64,000 bases of DNA from Pseudooceanicola onchidii (GTDB taxonomy: Bacteria; Pseudomonadota; Alphaproteobacteria; Rhodobacterales; Rhodobacteraceae), in contig NZ_SPUW01000003.1 of assembly GCF_004959925.1 (NCBI RefSeq), forward strand, positions 1-64,000, in the 5' to 3' direction. Made by a program: the position numbers and the translations under genes. Of the stretch, positions 52,493 through 63,147 are shown one piece after another. The first letter of the stretch is position 1. The number at the start of each line of letters is the position of its first letter. Below the pieces are notes generated by a model. That model had not been told where the DNA came from. It was given only the letters and a program-made list of their open reading frames with translations, and did no database searches.

Positions 52493-54616
52493 ATGGCACG
52501 CGACTATCCCCTCCAGCGGTACCGGAACTTCGGTATCATGGCGCATATCGACGCCGGCAAGACGACCTGTTCGGAACGGATCCTGTTCTACACCGGCAAG
52601 TCCCACAACATCGGTGAAGTGCACGATGGTGCCGCCACCATGGACTGGATGGAGCAGGAGCAGGAGCGTGGCATCACGATTACCTCCGCTGCGACGACCA
52701 CGTTCTGGCAGCGCCAGGAAGAGCCGACCGCTGACGGTACCTCGGACACGAAGTACCGCATGAACATCATCGACACCCCCGGACACGTGGACTTCACCAT
52801 CGAAGTCGAACGTTCGCTGGCGGTTCTCGATGGTGCCGTTTGTGTTCTGGACGCCAACGCCGGTGTCGAACCGCAGACCGAAACCGTGTGGCGCCAGGCC
52901 GACCGGTACAAGGTTCCGCGGATCGTCTTCGTCAACAAGATGGACAAGATCGGCGCGGACTTCTTCAACTGCGTCAAGATGATCGAAGACCGCACCGGCG
53001 CGCGCGCCGTGCCTGTCGCCCTGCCGATCGGTGCCGAGAACGAGCTGGAAGGCCTGATCGACCTGGTCACTATGGAAGAGTGGGTCTGGAAAGGCGAAGA
53101 TCTGGGCGCGTCCTGGGAAAAAGGCCCGATCCGTGACGATCTGAAGGACGTGGCTGACGAGTGGCGTGGCAAGATGATCGAAGCGGCCGTCGAAGAAGAC
53201 GACGACGCGATGGAAGCCTACCTGGAAGGCGAAGAGCCTGACGTCGACACCCTGCGCAAACTGCTGCGCAAGGGCACGCTGGCGCTGCACTTCGTTCCGG
53301 TTCTTGGCGGTTCTGCCTTCAAGAACAAGGGTGTCCAGCCGCTGCTGAACGCCGTGATCGACTACCTGCCCAGCCCGCTGGACGTTGTCGATTACATGGG
53401 CTTCAAGCCGGGCGACGAAAACGAAGAGCGGAACATCGCACGCCGCGCCGACGATGACATGGCCTTTGCCGGCCTGGCGTTCAAAATCATGAACGACCCC
53501 TTCGTCGGTTCGCTGACCTTCACCCGGATCTACTCGGGCAAGCTCAACAAGGGCGACTCGATCCTGAACTCCACCAAAGGTAAGAAAGAGCGCGTCGGTC
53601 GTATGATGATGATGCACTCCAACAACCGGGAAGAGATCGAAGAAGCCTTCGCAGGCGACATCATCGCGCTGGCGGGTCTGAAAGACACCACCACCGGTGA
53701 CACCCTGTGTTCGGACAAGGAACCTGTCGTTCTTGAAACGATGACCTTCCCCGAGCCGGTGATCGAGATCGCGATCGAGCCGAAGACCAAGGGCGACCAG
53801 GAAAAGATGTCCCAGGGCCTTCAGCGCCTTGCGGCAGAAGATCCGTCCTTCCGCGTCGAGACCGACCTCGAGTCCGGTCAGACCATCATGAAGGGCATGG
53901 GCGAACTTCACCTCGACATCCTCGTCGATCGTCTGAAGCGCGAATTCAAGGTCGAGGCGAACATCGGTGCGCCGCAGGTGGCCTATCGCGAGACGATCTC
54001 GAAAGAGGTCGAGCACACCTACACCCACAAGAAACAGTCGGGTGGTTCGGGTCAGTTCGGTGAGGTCAAGCTCATCATCACCCCGACCGAAGCGGGCGAA
54101 GGCTATTCGTTCGAATCCCGCATCGTTGGTGGTTCGGTTCCGAAGGAATACATCCCCGGCGTCGAAAAGGGCATCAAGTCGGTCATGGACTCCGGTCCGC
54201 TGGCAGGCTTCCCGGTCATCGACTTCAAGGTCGCGCTGATCGACGGTAAGTTCCACGACGTCGACTCCTCGGTCCTCGCGTTCGAAATCGCGGCACGTAT
54301 GTGCATGCGTGAAGGGATGCGGAAGGCCGGTGCGAAGCTGCTGGAACCGATGATGAAGGTCGAAGTGATCACCCCGGAAGAATACACCGGCGGCATCATC
54401 GGCGACCTCACCTCCCGTCGTGGGCAGGTGTCGGGCCAGGAGCCCCGCGGCAACGCGATCGCGATCGACGCTTTCGTGCCGCTGGCCAACATGTTCGGCT
54501 ACATCAACACCCTGCGCTCCATGTCCTCGGGCCGCGCGCAGTTCACGATGCAGTTCGACCACTACGATCCGGTTCCGCAGAACATCTCGGACGAGATCCA
54601 GGCGAAATACGCTTAA
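52493..54616 (+). CDS. fusA: Elongation factor G
   Basis: A 707-aa EF-G. G1 is AHIDAGKTT (17-25), switch [15 protein letters not shown]3 [10 protein letters not shown]4 NKMDK. Domain IV has the conserved loop region ending [12 protein letters not shown] and the C-terminus [22 protein letters not shown]. It drives translocation. It is the third gene of the str block, followed by a back-to-back pair of REP-like palindromes before tuf. Confidence 0.98.
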   Translation: MARDYPLQRYRNFGIMAHIDAGKTTCSERILFYTGKSHNIGEVHDGAATMDWMEQEQERGITITSAATTTFWQRQEEPTADGTSDTKYRMNIIDTPGHVDFTIEVERSLAVLDGAVCVLDANAGVEPQTETVWRQADRYKVPRIVFVNKMDKIGADFFNCVKMIEDRTGARAVPVALPIGAENELEGLIDLVTMEEWVWKGEDLGASWEKGPIRDDLKDVADEWRGKMIEAAVEEDDDAMEAYLEGEEPDVDTLRKLLRKGTLALHFVPVLGGSAFKNKGVQPLLNAVIDYLPSPLDVVDYMGFKPGDENEERNIARRADDDMAFAGLAFKIMNDPFVGSLTFTRIYSGKLNKGDSILNSTKGKKERVGRMMMMHSNNREEIEEAFAGDIIALAGLKDTTTGDTLCSDKEPVVLETMTFPEPVIEIAIEPKTKGDQEKMSQGLQRLAAEDPSFRVETDLESGQTIMKGMGELHLDILVDRLKREFKVEANIGAPQVAYRETISKEVEHTYTHKKQSGGSGQFGEVKLIITPTEAGEGYSFESRIVGGSVPKEYIPGVEKGIKSVMDSGPLAGFPVIDFKVALIDGKFHDVDSSVLAFEIAARMCMREGMRKAGAKLLEPMMKVEVITPEEYTGGIIGDLTSRRGQVSGQEPRGNAIAIDAFVPLANMFGYINTLRSMSSGRAQFTMQFDHYDPVPQNISDEIQAKYA

Positions 54617-54623
54617 CCCGGGT

Positions 54624-54675
54624 GGCGGGGGGAACCCCGCCCTACCCATCACCGTAGGGCGGGGATGACCCCGCC
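54624..54675. repeat. Inverted pair of REP-like palindromes, GGCGGGG flavour
   Basis: The first unit is GGCGGGG-GGAA-CCCCGCC then CTAC (54624-54645); the second, in opposite orientation, is GTAG then GGCGGGG-ATGA-CCCCGCC (54654-54675). Their CTAC tails face each other, and the pair occupies almost the whole fusA-tuf gap. A single copy lies at 58106-58128. Confidence 0.78.
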
Positions 54676-54701
54676 ATCCGTAAGACAAAAGGGAGCCTAC
54701 C

Positions 54702-55877
<1,176 letters not shown>

Positions 55878-55925
55878 TTCGTACAGGTCGCGCCTTCGGG
55901 CGCACCTTACGGATTGCAAAATACC

Positions 55926-55948
55926 GGAGCCCCGTTTATCGGGGCTCC
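55926..55948 (+). terminator. Stem-loop between tuf and rpsJ
   Basis: A 9-bp perfect stem GGAGCCCCG / CGGGGCTCC with TTTAT loop, but followed by AATCAATAAA rather than a T run. It may be a weak terminator or a processing site separating the str and S10 parts. A second small hairpin with TTCG loop (GCGCC/GGCGC) lies 20 bp upstream. Confidence 0.45.
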
Positions 55949-56029
55949 AATCAATAAAGGGTTCGACGAAGGGGCAGGGTGGTCCTGTTTCTTCCTCTCA
56001 ACTCAAACGCCGAAGAAGGCTGAATTGAC

Positions 56030-56338
56030 ATGTCAGGTCAAACCATTCGCATCCGGCTGAAGGCATTCGATTACCGCGTCCTGGATACGTCCACGCAGGA
56101 AATCGTCAACACGGCGAAGCGCACCGGCGCTCAGGTCCGTGGCCCGATCCCGCTGCCCAACAAGATCGAGAAGTTCACGGTTCTCCGTGGTCCTCACGTT
56201 GACAAGAAATCCCGCGATCAGTTCGAGATCCGGACGCACAAGCGTCTGCTCGACATCGTGGATCCGACCCCGCAGACGGTGGACGCGCTGATGAAGCTCG
56301 ACCTCGCCGCCGGCGTGGATGTCGAGATCAAGGTGTAA
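56030..56338 (+). CDS. rpsJ: 30S ribosomal protein S10 / NusE
   Basis: A 102-aa S10 with [61 protein letters not shown] and DVEIKV end. It works in the 30S head and, as NusE, in antitermination with NusB. First gene of the S10 block. Confidence 0.98.
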   Translation: MSGQTIRIRLKAFDYRVLDTSTQEIVNTAKRTGAQVRGPIPLPNKIEKFTVLRGPHVDKKSRDQFEIRTHKRLLDIVDPTPQTVDALMKLDLAAGVDVEIKV

Positions 56339-56352
56339 GGGAGGGACATCAG

Positions 56353-57195
56353 ATGCTCCGTTCCGGTATCATCGCAAAGAAAGTCGGCATGACCCGGCTT
56401 TTCATGGAAGACGGCAAGCAGATTCCTGTGACCGTCCTTCAGCTCGATACGCTTCAGGTCGTTGCACAGCGTACCGCTGACGCACATGGTTACACCGCCG
56501 TCCAGCTGGGCGCGGGCACGGCCAAGGCCAAGCGGACCTCGAAGGCCATGCGTGGCGTGTTCTCGGCTGCCAAGGTCGAACCCAAGCGCAAGATCGCGGA
56601 ATTCCGCGTCGACCCCGAGAACCTGATCGCCGTGGGTGAGGAAATCACCGCCGATCACTACTTCGAAGGTCAGTTCGTGGACGTCTGCGGCACCTCGATC
56701 GGTAAGGGTTTCGCCGGTGCCATGAAGCGGCACAACTTCGGCGGCCTGCGCGCGACGCACGGTGTCTCGATCTCTCACCGGTCGCATGGTTCGACCGGTC
56801 AGTGTCAGGACCCGGGCAAGGTGTTCAAGGGCAAGAAAATGGCCGGTCACATGGGTGCCGTCCGTGTCACCACGCAGAACCTGCAGGTCATCAAGACCGA
56901 CAGCGAACGTGGTCTGATCATGGTCAAGGGCGCCGTTCCGGGCACCAAAGGTGGCTGGGTCACGGTGAAAGACGCCGTGAAGAAGCCGTTCCCCGAGAAC
57001 GCGATCCTGCCTGCCGCCCTGCGTTCCGCAGCTGAAGAAGCCCGCAAAGCCGCTGAAGAAGCCGCTGCGCAGGCCGAAGCAGAAGCCAAGGCAGCTGAAG
57101 AAGCCGCCGCAGCCGAAGCCGCAGTCGCTGAAGAAGCAGCCCTGAAAGAGGCCGAGGCCGACATCGAGGCCGAGAAGAAGGAAGGCGACGAATGA
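56353..57195 (+). CDS. rplC: 50S ribosomal protein L3 with Ala/Glu-rich C-terminal extension
   Basis: A 280-aa L3. The core (about 1-215) is normal: [17 protein letters not shown], the central loop [34 protein letters not shown] and [15 protein letters not shown]. From about residue 218 a highly charged, probably helical tail of some 60 residues (repeats of [15 protein letters not shown]) follows, absent from the about 209-aa E. coli protein. Its last codons overlap rplD by 4 nt. The extension probably lies on the ribosome surface. Confidence 0.97.
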   Translation: MLRSGIIAKKVGMTRLFMEDGKQIPVTVLQLDTLQVVAQRTADAHGYTAVQLGAGTAKAKRTSKAMRGVFSAAKVEPKRKIAEFRVDPENLIAVGEEITADHYFEGQFVDVCGTSIGKGFAGAMKRHNFGGLRATHGVSISHRSHGSTGQCQDPGKVFKGKKMAGHMGAVRVTTQNLQVIKTDSERGLIMVKGAVPGTKGGWVTVKDAVKKPFPENAILPAALRSAAEEARKAAEEAAAQAEAEAKAAEEAAAAEAAVAEEAALKEAEADIEAEKKEGDE

Positions 57196-57806
57196 AACTC
57201 GACGTGATCAATCTGGACGGCTCCAAAGCCGGTTCTGTCGATCTCGGCGACGAGATCTTCGGCCTGGAACCGCGTGCGGACATCCTGCACCGCGTTGTGC
57301 GCTGGCAGCGTAACAAGGCGCAGCAGGGGACCCACAAGGTCCTGACCCGCTCGGAAGTCAGCTACTCGACCAAGAAGATCTATCGCCAGAAGGGCACCGG
57401 CGGCGCACGCCACGGGTCCAAGAAGGCCCCGATCTTCCGTCACGGCGGTATCTACAAGGGCCCGACGCCGCGCAGCCATGCGCACGACCTGCCCAAGAAG
57501 TTCCGCAAGCTGGGCCTGATGCACGCGCTGTCCGCCAAAGCCAAGGAAGGGTCGCTGGTCATCATCGACACCGCCGAAGCTGACGGCAAGACCTCGACGC
57601 TGGCCAAGCAGGTCAAGAACCTGGGCTGGAAGCGCGCACTGGTCATCGACGGTGCCGTGAACGAAGGCTTCGCCAAGGCCGCTGCGAACATCGCAGGGCT
57701 GGACGTGCTGCCCTCGATCGGCGCGAATGTTTATGACATCCTGAAGCGTGACACCCTGGTGATCACGAAGGCGGGTGTCGAAGCACTGGAGGCTCGACTG
57801 AAATGA
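57192..57806 (+). CDS. rplD: 50S ribosomal protein L4
   Basis: A 204-aa L4 with the tunnel loop [23 protein letters not shown] (about 56-78) and the conserved [18 protein letters not shown]. In E. coli L4 represses the S10 operon through the rpsJ leader; an equivalent leader is not evident here. It overlaps rplC and rplW by 4 nt each. Confidence 0.98.
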   Translation: MKLDVINLDGSKAGSVDLGDEIFGLEPRADILHRVVRWQRNKAQQGTHKVLTRSEVSYSTKKIYRQKGTGGARHGSKKAPIFRHGGIYKGPTPRSHAHDLPKKFRKLGLMHALSAKAKEGSLVIIDTAEADGKTSTLAKQVKNLGWKRALVIDGAVNEGFAKAAANIAGLDVLPSIGANVYDILKRDTLVITKAGVEALEARLK

Positions 57807-58099
57807 GCGCGAAGGCAGAACATTACGACGTGATCCGCAAGCCGGTCATCACCGAGAAGGCCACCATGGCGTCCGAACAGAACGCCGTTGTCTTCGAAGT
57901 GTCCCCGGAAGCGAACAAGCCGCAGATCAAGGAAGCCATCGAGGCTCTCTTCGGTGTGAAGGTGAAGGCCGTGAACACGACCATCACCAAGGGCAAGAGC
58001 AAGCGGTTCCGCGGTCGCCTCGGCACGCGGAAAGACGTCAAGAAGGCTTACGTGACGCTCGAAGAGGGCAACACGATCGACGTCTCGACCGGTCTTTGA
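57803..58099 (+). CDS. rplW: 50S ribosomal protein L23
   Basis: A 98-aa L23, with [20 protein letters not shown] at the start and [32 protein letters not shown]. It sits at the tunnel exit and docks trigger factor and SRP. It starts by ATGA overlap with rplD. It is followed by a REP-like element and a terminator, which interrupts the usual rplW-rplB junction. Confidence 0.98.
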   Translation: MSAKAEHYDVIRKPVITEKATMASEQNAVVFEVSPEANKPQIKEAIEALFGVKVKAVNTTITKGKSKRFRGRLGTRKDVKKAYVTLEEGNTIDVSTGL

Positions 58100-58105
58100 A
58101 CGGAT

Positions 58106-58128
58106 GGCGGGGTGAACCCCGCCCTACG
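58106..58128. repeat. REP-like palindrome, GGCGGGG flavour, with CTACG tail
   Basis: GGCGGGG-TGAA-CCCCGCC then CTACG, 6 bp after the rplW stop. Same family as the pair at 54624-54675. Confidence 0.75.
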
Positions 58129-58136
58129 ATAACGGA

Positions 58137-58167
58137 AAGCCCCTCGCAGTGATGCGGGGGGCTTTTT
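58137..58167 (+). terminator. Terminator after rplW
   Basis: AAGCCCC.CGCA pairs with TGCG.GGGGCTT around GTGA, with TTTTT at the end: an intrinsic terminator inside the S10 block. Confidence 0.8.
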
Positions 58168-58252
58168 GCATGTGGATGGCGGTTCTGTGGCCAGGCCTGT
58201 AGGCGCAGAGGGCCACGTGCAGGGCTGTTGGGGCCGGTCATGCCGTGGGGGC

Positions 58253-58447
58253 TCAGTCGGCCTTCTTCTCTCCGAGGTAGAGGAGCAGCCCGACTGCCAC
58301 CATGGGGGTGCCAAGAATGGCCACAAGGACCCACAGGAACTGGCTGCGGTTCCGCTTCTCGGCCAGCTCGGCGGGGAAGAGGACGCAGAGCCAGACGAAG
58401 AGGATCAGGGCCACGAGCCAGATGAGCAGGGTAACTACAGAGTCCAT
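58253..58447 (-). CDS. Small two-TM membrane protein between rplW and rplB
   Basis: A 64-aa protein with two TM helices (about 3-24 and 38-58), joined by a polar loop AELAEKRNRSQ, and a charged end GEKKAD. The RNRS loop and layout look like a conserved small inner-membrane family, but I cannot name it. The ribosome site before the ATG is poor; in-frame sequence further upstream is not coding-like. It lies antisense to the flanking ribosomal genes. Confidence 0.6.
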   Translation of the reverse strand: MDSVVTLLIWLVALILFVWLCVLFPAELAEKRNRSQFLWVLVAILGTPMVAVGLLLYLGEKKAD

Positions 58448-58975
58448 CGAAGAGCGCACATTTTGAAAATTTCGCGCAATCTGGTGGGTGACACGGCATC
58501 GGTCAAGCCTCTCGTGACCCTTAAAAACCTGAGGTTGCGCAAGGATTTCTGCTGCTCTACCCGGGGTGGCGGAAATGGCGGTGGCATGCTGATGCGGGGC
58601 GATTTTCTGGCTGTTCTCCGCAGGGATCGCGGTCCTGGGTGGTCTAAATCGACGCCCACTTTGACCGCTGCGCGTATCGACTTGAGGGTCCTTGCGGGCT
58701 GTGGTCGGAAGGGCTTGATGGTCCGCCACGGCGGGCAGGGGTCTGCGTGGTGTCGCGGGGCTTGACCATGGGGGGCAAACCCCCTACACGACCCCATCCG
58801 CAGAAGCCCCGGATTCGTCCGGGGCTCTGTGTTTTGCGCAGGCTGCGTCTCGGACATGGCTCGCGTGCCTAACCGGGGACCTTCGGGGCCCTACACCACT
58901 GGTCCTCTCGTACATGGGGGCCTCAAACATAGCCGGGTGCAAACATCCGGCATTGCTAAACGGAAGACAGAAAGC
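58448..58975 (+). promoter_or_regulatory. 528-bp region before rplB: promoter and structured leader
   Basis: No convincing gene. Because rplW is terminated, rplB needs a promoter here; I see no perfect consensus. Close to rplB are GGGGACC (58875-58881) facing GGTCC (58901-58905), a hairpin CCGGGTG-CAAA-CATCCGG (58933-58950), and GGTCCTCTCGTAC (58901-58913), which is complementary to the 23S sarcin-ricin loop. In-frame extension of rplB to 58829 is not supported. Confidence 0.45.
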
Positions 58976-59818
58976 ATGGCACTCAAGTCGTATAAGCCGA
59001 CGACGCCGGGCCAGCGCGGGCTGGTGCTGATCGACCGTTCGGAGCTGTACAAAGGACGCCCCGTCAAGGCCCTGACCCAGGGTCTGACGAAGAACGGCGG
59101 CCGGAACAACACCGGACGGATCACGATGCGCCGCAAAGGCGGCGGGGCAAAGCGCCTCTATCGGATCGTCGATTTCAAGCGCAACAAGTTCGACATCGCG
59201 GCAACCGTTGAACGGATCGAATATGACCCGAACCGGACCGCATTCATCGCGCTGGTGAAATATGAAGACGGTGAGCAAGCGTACATCCTTGCGCCTCAGC
59301 GTCTGGCCGTTGGCGATCAGGTGATCGCCTCGGAAAAGGCCGACATCAAGCCGGGCAACGCAATGCCCTTCTCGGGTCTGCCGATCGGTACCATCGTCCA
59401 CAACATCGAGATGAAGCCCGGCAAGGGTGGTCAGATCGCACGCGCCGCGGGCACCTATGCCCAGTTCGTCGGCCGTGACGGTGGCTACGCCCAGATCCGC
59501 CTGTCGTCCGGTGAACTTCGCATGGTTCGCCAGGAATGCATGGCGACTGTCGGTGCCGTGTCGAACCCCGACAACAGCAACCAGAACTACGGTAAGGCCG
59601 GCCGCATGCGCCACAAGGGCATCCGCCCGAGCGTCCGCGGCGTCGTCATGAACCCGATCGACCACCCGCACGGTGGTGGTGAAGGCCGGACCTCTGGTGG
59701 TCGTCACCCGGTGACCCCGTGGGGCAAGCCGACCAAAGGTGCCAAGACCCGTAACCGCAACAAGGCGTCCAGCCGACTGATCATCCGGTCGCGTCACGCC
59801 AAGAAGAAGGGGCGGTAA
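58976..59818 (+). CDS. rplB: 50S ribosomal protein L2
   Basis: A 280-aa L2. It begins [21 protein letters not shown]; the conserved end has [29 protein letters not shown] with the His (HPHGGG) needed for peptidyl-transferase-centre assembly, and the basic tail ends HAKKKGR. First gene of the second part of the S10 block; rpsS follows after 3 bp. Confidence 0.98.
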   Translation: MALKSYKPTTPGQRGLVLIDRSELYKGRPVKALTQGLTKNGGRNNTGRITMRRKGGGAKRLYRIVDFKRNKFDIAATVERIEYDPNRTAFIALVKYEDGEQAYILAPQRLAVGDQVIASEKADIKPGNAMPFSGLPIGTIVHNIEMKPGKGGQIARAAGTYAQFVGRDGGYAQIRLSSGELRMVRQECMATVGAVSNPDNSNQNYGKAGRMRHKGIRPSVRGVVMNPIDHPHGGGEGRTSGGRHPVTPWGKPTKGAKTRNRNKASSRLIIRSRHAKKKGR

Positions 59819-59821
59819 TCC

Positions 59822-60100
59822 ATGTCGCGCTCTGTTTGGAAGGGTCCGTTCGTCGACGCCTACGTCCTGAAAAAGGCCGAGAAGGTTCGCGAGTCGGGCA
59901 AGAACGAAGTCATCAAGATCTGGTCCCGCCGTTCGACGATCCTGCCCCAGTTCGTGGGCCTGACGTTCGGCGTCTACAACGGCCAGAAGCACGTTCCGGT
60001 GAACGTGACCGAAGACATGATCGGCCAGAAGTTCGGTGAATATTCGCCGACCCGTACCTACTACGGGCATGCTGCCGACAAGAAAGCGAAGCGGAAGTAA
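59822..60100 (+). CDS. rpsS: 30S ribosomal protein S19
   Basis: A 92-aa S19, with [20 protein letters not shown] at the start, [21 protein letters not shown] in the centre and [21 protein letters not shown] at the end. It contacts S13 and the A-site finger in the 30S head. Tight spacing on both sides. Confidence 0.98.
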   Translation: MSRSVWKGPFVDAYVLKKAEKVRESGKNEVIKIWSRRSTILPQFVGLTFGVYNGQKHVPVNVTEDMIGQKFGEYSPTRTYYGHAADKKAKRK

Positions 60101-60103
60101 GTC

Positions 60104-60484
60104 ATGGCGAAGGAAAAGAACCCCCGTCGCGTGGCGGACAACGAAGCAATGGCCAAAGTGCGCATGCTCCGTACCTCCCCGCAGAAACTCAACCTGGTTG
60201 CGCAGCTGATCCGCGGCAAGAAGGTGGACAAGGCCCTCACGGACCTGACCTTCTCGAAAAAGCGGATTGCTGAGGACGTGAAGAAATGCCTTCAGTCCGC
60301 GATCGCGAACGCCGAAAACAACCACAACCTGGACGTCGATGACCTGATCGTCGCCGAGGCCTATGTGGGCAAGAACCTGATCATGAAGCGCGGGCGTCCC
60401 CGGGCTCGTGGCCGCTATGGCAAGATCATGAAGCCGTTTTCGGAGCTGACCATCAAGGTCCGCCAGATCGAGGAGCAAGCCTAA
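60104..60484 (+). CDS. rplV: 50S ribosomal protein L22
   Basis: A 126-aa L22. The tunnel beta-hairpin is [23 protein letters not shown], with no deletion at the macrolide-linked tip. The stop shares one base with the rpsC start (TAATG), so the two are coupled. Confidence 0.98.
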   Translation: MAKEKNPRRVADNEAMAKVRMLRTSPQKLNLVAQLIRGKKVDKALTDLTFSKKRIAEDVKKCLQSAIANAENNHNLDVDDLIVAEAYVGKNLIMKRGRPRARGRYGKIMKPFSELTIKVRQIEEQA

Positions 60485-61209
60485 TGGGTCAGAAAGTCAA
60501 TCCGATCGGCATGCGCCTGCAGGTCAACCGCACCTGGGACAGCCGCTGGTACGCCGATACCAAGGATTACGGCGATCTTCTTCTGGAAGACGTCAAGATC
60601 CGCGAATTCATTCGCGAAGAGTGCAAGCAGGCCGGTGTGGCCCGCATCATCATCGAACGCCCGCACAAGAAGTGCCGTGTGACCATTCACACCGCACGTC
60701 CGGGTGTCATCATCGGCAAGAAGGGCGCGGACATCGAAGTTCTCCGCGGCAAGCTGGCCAAGATGACCGACAGCGAACTGCACCTGAACATCGTCGAGGT
60801 CCGGAAGCCGGAACTGGACGCCCAGCTGGTCGGCGAGTCCATCGCCCAGCAGCTCGAGCGCCGGGTTTCCTTCCGCCGCGCGATGAAGCGGGCCGTGCAG
60901 AACGCCATGCGCATGGGCGCCCTGGGTATCCGGGTGAACGTCGCGGGTCGTCTGGGTGGTGCGGAAATCGCGCGTACCGAATGGTACCGTGAAGGCCGTG
61001 TTCCGCTGCACACGCTGCGTGCCGACATCGACTACGCCCTGTCCGAAGCGATGACCCCCTATGGCATCATCGGCATCAAGGTGTGGATCTTCAAAGGCGA
61101 GATCATGGAGCATGACCCGCAGGCGCGTGATCGCCGTGCGCAAGAGCTTCAGGACGGTCCCGCCCCCCGTGGCGCCGGTGGTGGTAACCGCCGCGACCGC
61201 GACCGGTAA
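60484..61209 (+). CDS. rpsC: 30S ribosomal protein S3
   Basis: A 241-aa S3. The KH domain has [22 protein letters not shown], and the C-terminal domain has [25 protein letters not shown] and [18 protein letters not shown]. The mRNA-entry helicase residues (RRAMKR) are intact. A Gly/Arg-rich tail ends it. rplP follows 12 bp on. Confidence 0.98.
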   Translation: MGQKVNPIGMRLQVNRTWDSRWYADTKDYGDLLLEDVKIREFIREECKQAGVARIIIERPHKKCRVTIHTARPGVIIGKKGADIEVLRGKLAKMTDSELHLNIVEVRKPELDAQLVGESIAQQLERRVSFRRAMKRAVQNAMRMGALGIRVNVAGRLGGAEIARTEWYREGRVPLHTLRADIDYALSEAMTPYGIIGIKVWIFKGEIMEHDPQARDRRAQELQDGPAPRGAGGGNRRDRDR

Positions 61210-61221
61210 GGAGAGCGTAAG

Positions 61222-61635
61222 ATGCTTCAACCGAAACGCACAAAATTCCGTAAGCAGTTCAAGGGTCGCATCAAGGGCGACGCCAAAGGTGGCTCTGACC
61301 TGAACTTCGGAACCTTCGGCCTCAAGGCCACCCAGCCCGAGCGTGTCAGCGCCCGTCAGATCGAAGCCGCCCGTCGGGCCATGACGCGTCACATGAAGCG
61401 TCAGGGTCGTGTCTGGATCCGGATTTTCCCCGACGTGCCCGTCACCGCAAAGCCCATCGAAGTTCGTATGGGTAAGGGTAAAGGCTCCGTGGACCGTTGG
61501 GTCTGCAAAGTGAAGCCGGGCCGGGTCATGTTCGAACTTGACGGTGTCTCGGAAGACGTCGCACGCGAGGCGCTGCGCCTGGCCGCGATGAAGCTTCCGG
61601 TCAAGACCCGCGTCGTGGTTCGCGAAGACTGGTAA
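61222..61635 (+). CDS. rplP: 50S ribosomal protein L16
   Basis: A 137-aa L16: [44 protein letters not shown]. The usual RMGKGKG loop is preserved and the conserved Arg (RVWIRIFPD context) is present. It is last in this run: rpmC and rpsQ do not follow, and a terminator comes 38 bp later. Confidence 0.98.
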   Translation: MLQPKRTKFRKQFKGRIKGDAKGGSDLNFGTFGLKATQPERVSARQIEAARRAMTRHMKRQGRVWIRIFPDVPVTAKPIEVRMGKGKGSVDRWVCKVKPGRVMFELDGVSEDVAREALRLAAMKLPVKTRVVVREDW

Positions 61636-61673
61636 ACCGCACCGGTCCTTGGACCGGATCGGGACAAGAAAAG

Positions 61674-61702
61674 AACCCCCGCTGTCGCCAGCGGGGGTTT
61701 TT
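61674..61702. terminator. Terminator after rplP
   Basis: A 10-bp stem AACCCCCGCT / AGCGGGGGTT with a 6-nt loop, followed by TTT and preceded by A-rich sequence, so it may work for both converging units. It closes the rplB-rplP unit. Confidence 0.88.
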
Positions 61703-61752
61703 CCATGTCCTTGGCCCGAATGCCCCCGGGCCAAGGCGCCGGGGGCAGGGGG

Positions 61753-62592
61753 TCAGGCGATCGTCGCCTTGACCGTCGCGGCCATCGGGGTCGTCGGGCG
61801 GCCGATCAGCGCCGACAACTGGCGCCCGTCATCATGCAGTGCGCCACCCTCGGCCGCGGTGTCGAACCCGGCGAAGGCCTGCGCCATCGGGGCCGGGAAG
61901 CCCGCGCCGGTCAGAACGCCCGCATAGTCGGCCTCGGGCATGTCGGCATAGGGGATGGTCTTTCCGGACTGGGACGACAGCTCGGCCGCGAGGTCTGACA
62001 GGGTGTAGGCCGTGTCGCCCGCCAGTTCATAGACCTTGCCATCGTGACCGTAGGCGGTCAGGACCGCGACGGCGGCGTCTGCATAGTCCTCGCGGCTGGC
62101 CGAGGCGATCTTGCCGTCGCCCGCACTGCCGACGAAGGCGCCGTGTTCCAGTGCCGAGGGGATCGAGGCCGCGTAGTTTTCGGTGTACCAGCCGTTGCGC
62201 AGGATGGTGGTCGGGATGCCCGCGGCGGCAAGCGCGGCTTCGGTGTCACGATGTTCCTGCGCCAGGCCGAGGGTCGAGCGGTCGGCATGCAGCACGCTGG
62301 TATAGACGATACGTGCGACGCCGGCGGCCTTGGCGGCGGTGATGACGTTCTGATGCTGGGCGGTGCGTTTGCCGATCTCGCTGGCCGAGACAAGCATCAG
62401 CGTGTCGATACCGTTCAGGGCCGGGGCGAGGGTGTCGGGTTGGTCATAGTCGAACGCCCGGACCTCGGTGCCCAGATCGGCGGCTTTTTCCGGCGACCGG
62501 GCCAGGGCTATGACGGGCTGACCGGCCGCGACAAGCTTTGTGATGATAAGGCGGCCAAGTTGGCCCGTGGCGCCGGTGACTGCGATGGTCAT
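61753..62592 (-). CDS. qorB: NAD(P)H:quinone oxidoreductase, QorB/NmrA-like
   Basis: A 279-aa atypical SDR of the NmrA/QorB group. The N-terminal cofactor loop is VTGATGQLGRLI (about 5-16), then FDYDQPDTL, ARIVYTSVLHAD, and the substrate-side LRNGWYTENY, all typical of E. coli QorB (YtfG). It reduces quinones with NADPH. It is divergent from an HxlR regulator with a conserved N-terminal Cys, the same arrangement as qorB-qorR, and an inverted repeat lies over its -35 region. Confidence 0.9.
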   Translation of the reverse strand: MTIAVTGATGQLGRLIITKLVAAGQPVIALARSPEKAADLGTEVRAFDYDQPDTLAPALNGIDTLMLVSASEIGKRTAQHQNVITAAKAAGVARIVYTSVLHADRSTLGLAQEHRDTEAALAAAGIPTTILRNGWYTENYAASIPSALEHGAFVGSAGDGKIASASREDYADAAVAVLTAYGHDGKVYELAGDTAYTLSDLAAELSSQSGKTIPYADMPEADYAGVLTGAGFPAPMAQAFAGFDTAAEGGALHDDGRQLSALIGRPTTPMAATVKATIA

Positions 62593-62623
62593 GGGAATAT
62601 CCTTTCCGTTTCCGATGACCTGC

Positions 62624-62653
62624 GATATACGGATGACGCTTACGGTTCGTAAG
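62624..62653. promoter_or_regulatory. qorB promoter with overlapping CTTACG dyad operator
   Basis: Perfect dyad CTTACG-GTT-CGTAAG (62639-62653). On the minus strand it overlaps a -35-like TTACGA (62652-62647), 17 bp before TATATC (62629-62624). A further half site, TGTAAGTA, lies at 62666-62673. It is probably the QorR-type regulator's binding site. Confidence 0.55.
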
Positions 62654-62681
62654 TACGCACAGAAATGTAAGTATCAAGAAA

Positions 62682-63086
62682 ATGTCTGACGCCGCTTCCA
62701 CACCCCTTGATGATGCCAGCCTGTCCGGGCGTTTCCTGCGCGGCGACCTGCTGTCCGCGAATTGTCCGTCACGCGATGTTCTCAAGCATATGACCAGCAG
62801 GTGGGGCGTTCTTGTCCTGATTGCGCTTGAGCATCAGACCCTGCGCTTCAGCGCATTGCGCCGGATGGTCGGCGGGGTCAGCGAGCGGATGCTGGCCCAG
62901 ACGCTGAAGTGGCTGGAAGGCGACGGGCTGGTCGAACGGATCGAATATGACGTGGTCCCGCCGCATGTCGAATACCGCCTGACTCCACTGGGGCAGGAGG
63001 GCGCGGCGAAGGTGCGCATCCTGGCCGATTGGATCGAGGGGAACATGCCCGCGATCAATCAGCACTGGCAGTCGCGTCAAGGCTAG
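62682..63086 (+). CDS. HxlR-family redox-type regulator (QorR-like)
   Basis: A 134-aa DUF24 winged-helix protein with C28 in SANCPSRDVLKHMTSRWGVL, the sensing-Cys position of QorR/YodB-type regulators. The wing VSERMLAQTLKWLEGDGLV and VEYRLTPLGQE are typical. The ATG at 62682 has only AAGAAA upstream. It is divergent from qorB, which it probably represses until quinones or electrophiles modify C28. Confidence 0.9.
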   Translation: MSDAASTPLDDASLSGRFLRGDLLSANCPSRDVLKHMTSRWGVLVLIALEHQTLRFSALRRMVGGVSERMLAQTLKWLEGDGLVERIEYDVVPPHVEYRLTPLGQEGAAKVRILADWIEGNMPAINQHWQSRQG

Positions 63087-63147
63087 CGAGACCTCGCATT
63101 GCCCCGCGCGATGCGGTAGGAGGCCCCGGAACACCCCGGAGAATCCC

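Noticed and set aside
58890-58925. Possible 23S rRNA gene fragment
   Set aside because: Only 13 bases match the sarcin-ricin loop; flanking bases do not match 23S rRNA on either side.
58829-58975. N-terminal extension of rplB
   Set aside because: L2 is complete from 58976; the upstream frame has no ribosome site and runs through leader hairpins.
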